Source of the DNA: Planosporangium mesophilum
GTDB lineage: Bacteria > Actinomycetota > Actinomycetes > Mycobacteriales > Micromonosporaceae
Assembly: GCF_016863255.1 (NCBI RefSeq)
Contig: NZ_BOON01000030.1
Location: forward strand, 1 to 64,000
DNA: 64,000 bases
Direction: 5' to 3'
Below the pieces are notes generated by a model. The model saw nothing but the letters and a program-made list of their open reading frames with translations, made no database searches and was not told the DNA's origin. Below are positions 1 to 10,300 of this stretch, in pieces (position 1 is the first letter of the stretch; each line of letters begins with the position of its first letter). The translations under genes and the position numbers were made by a program.

Positions 1-353
1 CCCCCCCCCCCCGGAGCCGCAAACCGGATTTTCGTCGCCATTCCGTCCTAATACAACGAACGGATTGGATCCCTCCCTCGGGTTTGCTCTAGCCTCCGGC
101 TGGACGGTGAGGGAGGGGCGGGCATGGGTGGTCGGCGCGTGCCTTTCGTCCGTCGTGACCTCCCGCTACCGGTGAGTCGGCCCACCCCTTCGCCCCACCG
201 CCACGTCACCCCCGCGATCACCGCTGATATCGCTCCCAGGGCCGTCCGGGTGACGGCGGTAACCGGCGCGACCGATGTCGCATCGACCGCCGTACGGATA
301 ATCTCCTCGGGGAAGCGCACGCCTGGGCTCCGGGGGCGGGAGAGGTAAGGCGG
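1..353. other. Non-coding stretch upstream of the GGDEF-EAL gene
   Basis: The window opens with a run of twelve C residues. No convincing gene is seen: a 74-codon open frame at 124-348 on the plus strand has arginine/proline-rich, family-less content typical of high-GC non-coding frames. A purine-rich AGGTAAGG lies just before the ATG at 354 and can serve as its ribosome-binding site. No clear promoter or hairpin was identified. Confidence 0.5.
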
Positions 354-2861
354 ATGACGGCAACGCTGCGGCGTCAGGGCACTCTCGTGCCACTGCTCGC
401 GTTCGCGTTGGCCACCGCCGGCGTACTGGTGGGCAGCCACGTCCTGGACACCGGTATCCCCGCGCTCGACGCGCCGGCGCCGCACCCCGCCTGGTTCGCG
501 ATCGCGGTCGGCGTGGTGATCGCCGCCCAGCTGCCCATGCTGCGGGTACGCGTCGGCACTGGCGCGATCGGGCTGGCCTGGGGCGAGTCGGCGGTCGTCA
601 TCCTCTGCGTGCTGCTGCCGGCGGCCTGGGTGCCGCCGGTGACGCTGGTCGGCGTCGGGTTGGCCCGCGTGATCCAGGTACGGCGCCGGGACCTGCCCGT
701 ACGGAGTTCGGCGGTGTGGGGCACCGGTGTGCTCACGCTCGCCAGCGGTGCGGCCGCCGCCGCGGCCAACCTCCTCACCGTGACCTACCGGCATCCGCTC
801 ACCCCGCGGCTGGCGGCGGCGCTGTTCCTGGCCGCCGGCGGGTACGCCGTCACCAGCCTCGGCGTGGTCTCGTGGCGGGTGGCGCGCCGCAACGGCGATC
901 CGTTCCCGCCGGTACTGCGCAGCGCCAACGCCAGCAAGCTGCCGATGGTGATCGGCAACGTGGCGGTCGGTCTGCTCGTCGTCGGCCTGTACGGGGTGAA
1001 CCCACGCTGGCTGGCGCTGCTGCCACCCGCGCTGTGGCTGCTGCACCGGGCGTACGCGTACCGGCTGCGCATCGACGACGAACGGCGCAACTGGCAGACG
1101 TTCGCGGACGCGACGCGCCAGCTCAACCGGCTCGACGACGAGGGGACGATCCGGGCCGGCATCGAGTGCGCGCTGCGCCTGTTCGACGGCGAGTGGGCCC
1201 GGTTGTCGCTGATCACGCCGGGCGGCGCGGTCCGGGCGTACGCGGGTTCGCGCGACGGCGAGGTCGAGGGGTGGGAGTGCGGCGACGCCGACGAGCCCGG
1301 CACCGTCGCGCGCGACCTCTCCGTGGCCGGGGTGCACGTCGGTGAGCTGCGGATCCGCCTGCGACTGCCGGACCGGATGGGCTCCCGCGACCGGCTCATG
1401 TTCGCCGCGTACGCCGATGCCCTCGCCGGGGCGCTGCACGACGCCGCGAGCCACGAGCAGTTGCGGGAGATGGGGGAGCGCAGCACCCGCGATCTCATCC
1501 ATGACTCGCTCACCGGGCTGACCAACCGCGTCGGGTTCCTGACCTCCGGCGACCGGCTGCTGCGGGAGCTGCCCGCCGGTACGCCGGTCGCCCTGCTGCT
1601 GCTCGACCTGGACCGCTTCAAGGAGGTCAACGACACCCTTGGCCACGGCGCGGGTGACGTGCTGCTGCGGATCGCCGGCTCGCGGCTGGGCGAGGCGCTC
1701 GGCCCCGGCGAGCTGCTGGCCCGGTTGGGTGGCGACGAGTACGCGCTGCTGCTGCCGGAGCTGTCCGGCGGCGGGATCGAACCGCCGCGGTGGCTGGTCA
1801 CCGATCACCCGGACGAAGTGGTGTACGCCCTGGTCCGGGCCCGCGCCCTGGTCCGCGGCCTCGCCGTCCCGACCGAGGTGGCCGGGGTCCAGCTCTCGGT
1901 CGAGGCGTCCGTCGGCGTCGCCGTCGGGGTCGCCGGCTCGGTCGACCTGACCGAGCTGCTGCGCCGCGCCGACATCGCGATGTACCAGGCCAAGCGCGGC
2001 GGGGTGCGGGTCGGCTGGTACGACGCGGCCCGGGACCTGGCCAGCACGGACCGGCTGTCGCTGCTGGCCGAGGTGCGCGAGGCGCTCGCCGTCGACGATC
2101 AGCTCACGCTCGTCCTGCAGCCGGCGGTCCGGCTCGGCGAAGGCGGCGGCGTCACCGGCGTCGAGGCGCTCGTACGGTGGAACCACCCCCGTCGGGGCAC
2201 TCTGATGCCCGACGACTTCGTGACCGTCATCGAGCACAGCGAGCTGCTCGGTGACTTCACCCGGTACGTGCTCGACCGCGCGCTCGCCGTCGCGGCGGGC
2301 TGGGCCACCGAAGGCCTCGACGTACCCATCGCGGTCAACCTGTCGCCGCGCAGCCTGCTGGACGCGACCCTGCCGGCCGACATCGCCGCGCTGCTCGACC
2401 TCCACGGCGTCCGGCCGGACCGGCTGGTCCTGGAGATCACCGAGACCGTGGTGATGAGCGAGCTGAGCGTCATCGACGATGTGCTCTCCGCGCTGCGCGA
2501 GCTGGGCGTCCAGTTCGCCGTCGACGACTTCGGCACCGGGTACTCGTCGTTGACGTTCCTGACCCGGGTGGCCGTCGACGAGGTGAAGATCGACCGGGCG
2601 TTCGTCCGTGGCATGGTCGAGTCCGCCGGCGCCGCCGCGATCGTACGGACCACTGTGGACCTCGCCCACCGCCTGGGCCTGCGGGTCATCGCGGAGGGTG
2701 TGGAGACCGCCGAGCAGCGTGCGGTGCTGACCGCGCTCGGCTGTACCGGTGCGCAGGGCTACTTCTTCCACCCGCCGATGCCGCCCGAGCGCATCGTCGA
2801 GGTGCTGCACGGGCTGACCGACGCCGAGGTCGTCCCGCTGCGCCAGGAGGGCGCCGGCTGA
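354..2861 (+). CDS. Membrane-bound GGDEF-EAL c-di-GMP turnover protein
   Basis: 835 aa. The first 240 residues or so hold about six or seven hydrophobic segments, so the protein is membrane-anchored. A GAF-like stretch follows (about 245-370), then a GGDEF domain with the signature GGDEY at residues 459-463, and an EAL domain with EAL at 604-606. The EAL domain keeps its metal-binding and catalytic landmarks: the N of AVNLSP, the E of LEITET, DDFGTGYSS from 724, the K of VKIDRAF, AEGVE and the late Q of AQGYFF. It therefore looks competent as a c-di-GMP phosphodiesterase. The cyclase site has Tyr for the last Phe, a mild change, so diguanylate cyclase activity or GTP-binding regulation are both possible. 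In actinobacteria c-di-GMP controls development. It stands alone, with 38 bp to the next gene. Family is certain; net activity is not. Confidence 0.93.
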   Translation: MTATLRRQGTLVPLLAFALATAGVLVGSHVLDTGIPALDAPAPHPAWFAIAVGVVIAAQLPMLRVRVGTGAIGLAWGESAVVILCVLLPAAWVPPVTLVGVGLARVIQVRRRDLPVRSSAVWGTGVLTLASGAAAAAANLLTVTYRHPLTPRLAAALFLAAGGYAVTSLGVVSWRVARRNGDPFPPVLRSANASKLPMVIGNVAVGLLVVGLYGVNPRWLALLPPALWLLHRAYAYRLRIDDERRNWQTFADATRQLNRLDDEGTIRAGIECALRLFDGEWARLSLITPGGAVRAYAGSRDGEVEGWECGDADEPGTVARDLSVAGVHVGELRIRLRLPDRMGSRDRLMFAAYADALAGALHDAASHEQLREMGERSTRDLIHDSLTGLTNRVGFLTSGDRLLRELPAGTPVALLLLDLDRFKEVNDTLGHGAGDVLLRIAGSRLGEALGPGELLARLGGDEYALLLPELSGGGIEPPRWLVTDHPDEVVYALVRARALVRGLAVPTEVAGVQLSVEASVGVAVGVAGSVDLTELLRRADIAMYQAKRGGVRVGWYDAARDLASTDRLSLLAEVREALAVDDQLTLVLQPAVRLGEGGGVTGVEALVRWNHPRRGTLMPDDFVTVIEHSELLGDFTRYVLDRALAVAAGWATEGLDVPIAVNLSPRSLLDATLPADIAALLDLHGVRPDRLVLEITETVVMSELSVIDDVLSALRELGVQFAVDDFGTGYSSLTFLTRVAVDEVKIDRAFVRGMVESAGAAAIVRTTVDLAHRLGLRVIAEGVETAEQRAVLTALGCTGAQGYFFHPPMPPERIVEVLHGLTDAEVVPLRQEGAG

Positions 2862-2899
2862 CGGCTGCCGGCGATCTTGGTGGCGCGTAGGGTGGACCC

Positions 2900-4888
<1,989 letters not shown>

Positions 4889-4948
4889 GTGCTCTTCGTG
4901 ATCCTGGACTCCCGCGTCGGGTGTCCGGGATCGGCGCGTCATCCGTCC

Positions 4949-4967
4949 TGTTCGCTGCCAGCGAACA
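4949..4967. repeat. 8-bp inverted repeat after the DUF255 gene
   Basis: TGTTCGCT, a 3-base loop and AGCGAACA form a perfect hairpin 60 bases after the stop of the DUF255 gene and 65 bases before the next start. There is no T-run. It may end transcription of the upstream gene or act as an operator for the gene at 5033. Confidence 0.4.
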
Positions 4968-4981
4968 CAATGGCGCTCCGG

Positions 4982-5009
4982 TTGGTGCAACGATGTAAGC
5001 ATGTAATCA
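4982..5009 (+). promoter_or_regulatory. Candidate promoter with ATGTAA direct repeats
   Basis: TTGGTG (4982-4987) and TAATCA (5004-5009) are spaced by 16 bases and could be -35 and -10 boxes. Two ATGTAA hexamers start at 4993 and 5001, one 8-bp step apart, and the block is flanked by GGTGCA (4984-4989) and TGCACC (5011-5016). Such short direct repeats are the kind of site bound by ribbon-helix-helix proteins, which fits the gene just downstream. This is seen by eye only. Confidence 0.3.
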
Positions 5010-5032
5010 ATGCACCGGAGGAGGAGGCCGCC

Positions 5033-5602
5033 ATGAGGAAAGAGCACTGGGGGATGGGCGCCGGTTGGAGCCGCGGCGGCCGTACGGAGCCGCCGCCCGC
5101 CGACGACGCCCCGGCCTGGATCGCGGGGGCGCTGCCCGATGACTGGTTCACCGGTACACCGGAGATCAGCATCGACCGGGATGAGATCGTCATCGTGGGC
5201 CGGCTGCCCGAGCCGACCCTCGCGCAGGACGCCGCCGACGCCGACCGGGCAGCGGCCGAACAGGGCAGGATCGCATCGTTCCGGGAGTCGACCCGGGACC
5301 GGCGGGTCGCCATCGCCCGGCAGCTCGAGCACCGGTACAGGCGCAAGGTCGGCTGGGGGGCGGCGGCCGGCGGCACCCGTGAGCTGTTCACGACGCTGTC
5401 CGCTCCGGTGATGACCCGGCTGCGCCAGGACGACCGCCAGGTCCTGGACACGCTCGTCGCCGCCGGCGTCGCGCGCTCGCGCTCGGACGCGCTCGGCTGG
5501 TGCGTGAACCTGGTCGGTCAGCACGCCGATGCCTGGCTGGCGGAGCTGCGCGCCGCCATGGGTGCGGTCGATGAGCTGCGCCGCCGCGGCCCGGAGCTTT
5601 AG
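5033..5602 (+). CDS. Small actinobacterial protein with a ribbon-helix-helix-like C terminus
   Basis: 189 aa from the ATG at 5033, chosen because GGAGGAGGAGG lies just upstream. The frame stays open for 144 bases before that, but that extension is unlikely to be translated. The N-terminal half is Gly/Pro/Asp-rich (DDWFTGTPEISIDRDEIVIVG region). The C-terminal half runs SAPVMTRLRQDDRQVLDTLV then AGVARSRSDALGWCVNL, which resembles the strand-helix-helix of ribbon-helix-helix repressors: a 'long residue before a turn, then ARSRSDAL' pattern. A regulatory DNA-binding role, possibly autoregulation through the repeats upstream, is inference. No specific family is recognised with certainty. Confidence 0.7.
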   Translation: MRKEHWGMGAGWSRGGRTEPPPADDAPAWIAGALPDDWFTGTPEISIDRDEIVIVGRLPEPTLAQDAADADRAAAEQGRIASFRESTRDRRVAIARQLEHRYRRKVGWGAAAGGTRELFTTLSAPVMTRLRQDDRQVLDTLVAAGVARSRSDALGWCVNLVGQHADAWLAELRAAMGAVDELRRRGPEL

Positions 5603-5670
5603 GGCGACCCGTGCCGGTAAGCGGCCCGGAGCTGTAACGGAGTGTCCGGGGCGCGGTAGTCTTTGCGCCG

Positions 5671-6813
5671 ATGAATTCCCACACCGGTCTGCCCGTTGTC
5701 GGCATGGTCGGCGGCGGTCAGCTCGCTCGGATGACCCACCAGGCCGCGATCGCGCTCGGCCAGTCCCTCCGGGTTCTCGCTACCTCGCCCGCCGACGGCG
5801 CCGCCTTGGTCACCCCCAACGTCGCCCTCGGCCACCACACCGACCTCGCCGCGCTGCGCGAGTTCGCCAAGGAGTGCGACGTGGTCACGTTCGACCACGA
5901 ACACGTACCGGGCGAGCACATCCGTGCGCTGGCCGCCGAGGGCGTCACGGTGCTGCCCGGCGCCGACGCCCTCCGGTACGCCCAGGACAAGCGCGCCATG
6001 CGCGAGCGCCTCTCGTCGCTCGGACTTCCCGTTCCCCGGTGGCGCGCGGTCTCGTCGCCGTCCGATATCGCCGACTTCGCCGCAGAGGTCGGCTGGCCGG
6101 TCGTCGCCAAGGCCGTCCGCGGCGGGTACGACGGGCGCGGTGTCTGGATGCTGGGTCCTGACGACCCGGCGCCCGACACCGAGTTGATCGTCGAGGAGAG
6201 GGTGCCGCTGCGCCGGGAACTCTCCGCCGTCGTGGCCCGGTCGCCGTTCGGGCAGGTCGCCGCGTACCCGGTGGTGGAGACCGTGCAGCGCGACGGCATC
6301 TGCGTCGAGGTGCTGGCCCCGGCGCCGAACCTGTCGGAGGACCTGGCCTGCGCCGCGACGCGGTTGGCGATCGACGTGGCGACCGAGCTCGGCGTCGTCG
6401 GCATCCTCGCAGTCGAACTGTTCGAGACGGCCGACGGCCTGGTGGTCAACGAACTGGCGATGCGCCCGCACAACTCCGGGCACTGGACGATCGAGGGCGC
6501 CCGTACCTCGCAGTTCGAGCAGCACCTGCGCGCCGTGCTCGACTACCCGCTGGGCGACACGTCGCTGGCGGCCCCGGTGGTCGTGATGGCCAACGTGCTG
6601 GGCGGCACCGAGGGCGGCATGTCGATCGACGAGCGCCTGCACCACCTGTTCGCCGCCGAGCCGGGCGCGCGCGTCCACCTGTACGGCAAGGAGGTCCGCC
6701 CCGGCCGCAAGATCGGGCACGTGACCGTGCTCGGCGATGACCTTGACGACGTACGGGCGCGTGCGGCGCGGGCCGCCCGCTGGCTGACCGAGGGTGGGGA
6801 CCCGCATGCCTGA
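5671..6813 (+). CDS. purK: 5-(carboxyamino)imidazole ribonucleotide synthase PurK
   Basis: 380 aa. ATP-grasp enzyme of purine synthesis that carboxylates aminoimidazole ribonucleotide (AIR) with bicarbonate and ATP to give N5-CAIR. The N-terminal [11 protein letters not shown] motif and the FDHEHVP segment are typical PurK signatures. The ATP-grasp core is seen in [15 protein letters not shown] and in the metal-ligand region [19 protein letters not shown]. Length is as expected. It overlaps purE by 8 bp, so the two consecutive steps are co-translated. Cytoplasmic. Confidence 0.97.
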   Translation: MNSHTGLPVVGMVGGGQLARMTHQAAIALGQSLRVLATSPADGAALVTPNVALGHHTDLAALREFAKECDVVTFDHEHVPGEHIRALAAEGVTVLPGADALRYAQDKRAMRERLSSLGLPVPRWRAVSSPSDIADFAAEVGWPVVAKAVRGGYDGRGVWMLGPDDPAPDTELIVEERVPLRRELSAVVARSPFGQVAAYPVVETVQRDGICVEVLAPAPNLSEDLACAATRLAIDVATELGVVGILAVELFETADGLVVNELAMRPHNSGHWTIEGARTSQFEQHLRAVLDYPLGDTSLAAPVVVMANVLGGTEGGMSIDERLHHLFAAEPGARVHLYGKEVRPGRKIGHVTVLGDDLDDVRARAARAARWLTEGGDPHA

Positions 6814-7303
6814 CGTTGGCGTGATCATGGGCAGTGATTCGGACTGGCCGGTCATGAAGGCCGCCGCCGAGGCGCTCGCCGAGTTCGACGTGCCGTTCGA
6901 GGCACACGTCGTGTCCGCGCACCGGACGCCCGAGAAGATGATCGAGTACGCGCACAGCGCCGCCTCGCGTGGCCTTCGCGTCATCATCGCCGGCGCGGGT
7001 GGCGCCGCGCACCTGCCGGGCATGGTCGCCTCGGCGACGCCGCTGCCGGTGATCGGCGTGCCGGTGCCGTTGAAGTACCTCGACGGGATGGACTCGCTGC
7101 TGTCGATCGTGCAGATGCCGGCCGGGGTGCCGGTCGCCACGGTGTCGGTCGGCGGCGCCCGCAACGCCGGCCTGCTCGCGGTACGCATCCTGGCCGCGTC
7201 GGACGAGGCGCTGCGGTCGAGGATGGCGGCGTACCAGGAGGACCTGAAGCGCCTGGTGGCCGAGAAGGACGCCGCGCTCCAGTCGGAGATCGTGGACAGC
7301 TAG
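6806..7303 (+). CDS. purE: N5-carboxyaminoimidazole ribonucleotide mutase PurE
   Basis: 165 aa, class I PurE, which converts N5-CAIR to CAIR, the step after PurK. The N terminus [14 protein letters not shown] carries the phosphate-binding GSxSD loop; SAHRTPEKM and the GGAAHLPGM loop complete the active site. I start at the ATG at 6806, which gives the conserved beginning and has GGTGGGG just upstream; a GTG at 6794 would add four residues. The start lies inside the end of purK. The last codons and stop form the left arm of a terminator hairpin. Confidence 0.97.
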   Translation: MPDVGVIMGSDSDWPVMKAAAEALAEFDVPFEAHVVSAHRTPEKMIEYAHSAASRGLRVIIAGAGGAAHLPGMVASATPLPVIGVPVPLKYLDGMDSLLSIVQMPAGVPVATVSVGGARNAGLLAVRILAASDEALRSRMAAYQEDLKRLVAEKDAALQSEIVDS

Positions 7304-7344
7304 ACCGGTAGACCGGCTGTAGGCGGCCTCACTGTCCACGATCG
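7288..7344. terminator. Terminator hairpin over the purE stop codon
   Basis: GATCGTGGACAG at the very end of purE pairs perfectly with CTGTCCACGATC downstream (about 7332-7344). It lies between two convergent genes, purE on plus and the giant membrane protein on minus, so it may serve both. There is no T-run, as is usual in very GC-rich actinobacteria. The bases GTCCACGATCGCGGAG here occur again in the efeO-efeB gap. Confidence 0.6.
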
Positions 7345-7355
7345 CGGAGATGGGG

Positions 7356-10300
7356 TCAACGCAGGCGGTCGAAGGCGCCACGCAGTCGCGCCACGTTGTG
7401 ACGGCGCTTCTCGTACGTCGCACCCAGGCTGATCAGCAGCGCACCGGCCGCGCTGAACAGCAGGAGCAGCACCCACCAGGGCAGCATCGCGGACAGCCGC
7501 AGCAGTTCGTGCAGCGTCGCGACGGCCGTGACCGCGCTGCCCACCACGACCGGCGCCTTCTGCCGGCGGACGCTGCCCACCGCCAGGGTCAGTACCCCGG
7601 CGACGATCACCAGTACCCGGCGCGCGGGAGCGCCGTCCGCCATCAGGACCAGGGCCAGGCTGGGCGCGAAGCCGGCGACCAGGGCGGGCCCGTATGCCAA
7701 CCAGCTACCCAGGTCGGGCCGGCGGCGCAGCTCGAAGACGCCGACGAGCAGGGCGAACACGGCAAACGGCAGGCTGTACGCCTCGGGCAGCTCTACCCGG
7801 CCGGTGCTCATCAGCAGCCACACGCCGACGACCTCGGCCGCGGCCGCCGCGAAGATCAGACCTTGCAGGTACTTCTCCGGCCGGCCGGGGCGCAGCGCGG
7901 CCAGGCCGAGGATGGCGCCGAGCGCGGTGCAGGCCAGCGCGGTGTAGCGGGTGTTGTCCGAGGTCAGCACGAGCGCCCCGACCAGCCCGAGGAGAGCGGT
8001 CGCCTCGATGACCGTGGCCTCCGTGTCGACCGAGACGGTGGGCCGCAGCCGGGGCAGCGTCGCCGCCAGCGCGACGGCGATCGCGGCCACGCCGAGCAGC
8101 GGGAACGCCGCCGAGCGGGCGGGGTGGCCGGCGGCCAGGCTGGCGGCGAAGGCGAGTAGTTGGGCGGTACCCACGGCCACGTGCCAGCCGATCATCCGGG
8201 CGAGCGGGTACCGGCCCCAGAGCGCGCCGATCGCGCCGACCACCACCGAGCCCGCGAGGGCCTGGATCGTCATCGACCGGGTCGCGAGGCTGCCGACCTG
8301 CCCGGCGATCGCGGCGAGCACGGCCAGCGCGAACACCAGCCGCCGCGCCGTCCGCAGCGGCCCGCCCTCGATGCTGTCCGGGGCCGGCGGCAGGGTCAGC
8401 GCCAGGCTCAGCCCGCACAGCGTCGTCACCAGCAGGGCGAACGTCGCCTGGAGATGGTCGAGGTGCGCGGCGGTGGGGATGAGCAGCAGGGTCAGGGCGG
8501 CACCTGGTACGACCACCGCGACGGTCCGGTTCGCGACCTGCTCGCGTGACCCGCCCAGCCCGAGGGCGGCGAGGGCGGCCGCGAAGGTCAGCACGGCCAT
8601 CGTGATCACGTCGGTCGCGTGCGCCTTCCAGCCGTTGAACGACGCCAGGTTGCCCGCGCCGGTCTGGGTAGAGGTCCACGGGTGCAGCCCGAAGTGGTAC
8701 GGGCCGAAGAGGACGGCGACGAGCGGCAGCGCCACGGCGGCCACCGCGATCGCGGCCGGTACGGCGCTCGCGGCCGCCGCGCCGCCCCCGAAGCCGATCG
8801 GCTCACCGGCCGGGCGCCAGCGGCCCATACCGAGCCAGCCCCGCCCCGGCATCCACTGGTCGAACCGCGGTCCGCGGCCCGGGCTCCAGTCGGCCACCGG
8901 CTGCCAGCCGTCCTCCGGGCGCCAGCCGATCCGGCGTACCGCGCCGACCCGCATCAGCTCGGCCAGCACGCCGAGCAGGGCGCCGGTCGCCCCGTACAGC
9001 CCGAGGGGCAGCCGGTGCGGCAGTGCCGCCAGCGCGGTCGCCGTGCAGGCGACGGCCACCGCGGCCGTCAGGTACGGCAGGAAGCCGGGCGTACGCCAGC
9101 AGGCCAGCCCGGTCACGACCAGCGAGAGGCTGGTGGCGGCGAGGGCGCCGGCGAGCACCACCGGCGTCGGGTGGTGGCCGCCGGCGGACAGCGCGGCCGC
9201 GGCGCCGGTGAACGAGAGCACCGCGGCGGCGACGGCGCCGCCGCCGACGGGTACCAGATGAGCCCGTCCGACGCGGTCGTCGGCCAGCCGGACCCCGGCG
9301 AGCGCCGCGACGAGCGTGCCGACGAGCGCGATGCTCTGCAGGGTCGCGGCGGTGGACGCGGGCCGTACCAGGCTGGCCGCGGCGGTGTACAGCGCGAGCA
9401 GCCCGGCGACGCCGACGCGGGTGTACGCCACCCGTGGCAGGTCGGCCAGGCACGCGGCCACCCCCAGCCCGGTGATGGCCAGCAGGCCGACCACCATCGG
9501 CGACCACCAGGGCAGCCCGAGCGCGACCGGGGCGACGACGGCGGCGAGCCCCATCGCGACGGTCGCGATGTCCTCGCCCTGTGGGCGCGGTACGACGATC
9601 ACCGCCGCCAGGGCGATCAGCAGCAGCGCCACCGGCGCCTGCCACCCGTACGGGGTGTACTGCGCCGAGGTGTGCCCCCAGGCCGGGCCGAGGTCGGCCT
9701 GCCAGACCGGGTTGGCCGCGTGGATCACGCCGGCCGCGGCACCGAGAGCGGCCGCGCCGCTGGCCGCCGCGATCACCGCTCCGATGGCCATCTCGCCGGC
9801 GACCGGGCCGCGCCGCTGCCGCGCCGGCAGCCGCCGGACCGCGGTGGCGACGGCGACCACGAGCACCGCCGTCGTCACCAGCCCGATACCCGGTACGGCC
9901 AGCGCGAGTACCCGTGCCAGGGCCGCCGTGGCGCTGGCGGTGACCGCCGCGGCGGCGATGTCGTTGCCGTCGAGATCCTGGCCGAACACGATCCGCGAGC
10001 CGAACGAGGGCGCGGTCCAGAGCAGGATCGCACCGGTCGCCAGCAGGATGCCGACGGCCATGTCGATGACGGTCGTGCCGCGGCCCGCCAGCGCCCCGAT
10101 GGCCACCGCGAACGCGCCGAGCGAGGTACCGAGCAGCAGTGGCCGGCTCTCGCGGCGGCCGGACACGAGCCGGTAGGCCGAGTACCCGAGGGTGCCCGAC
10201 ACGGCGACGAAGCCACCGGCGAGAACCAGGGACGCGTTGGCGCCGGGGAAGACCCCCTCGCGTACCAGCGAGGCGAGCCCGGCGCAGACGGCACCGGGCA

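Noticed and set aside
124-348. Possible 74-aa gene before the GGDEF-EAL gene
   Set aside because: No family resemblance, no clear ribosome-binding site and Arg/Pro-rich composition.
48-2810. 920-codon open frame on the minus strand opposite the GGDEF-EAL gene
   Set aside because: Gly/Arg/Gln/Asp/His-rich, family-less product that is the antisense shadow of a well-supported gene, as expected at this GC content.
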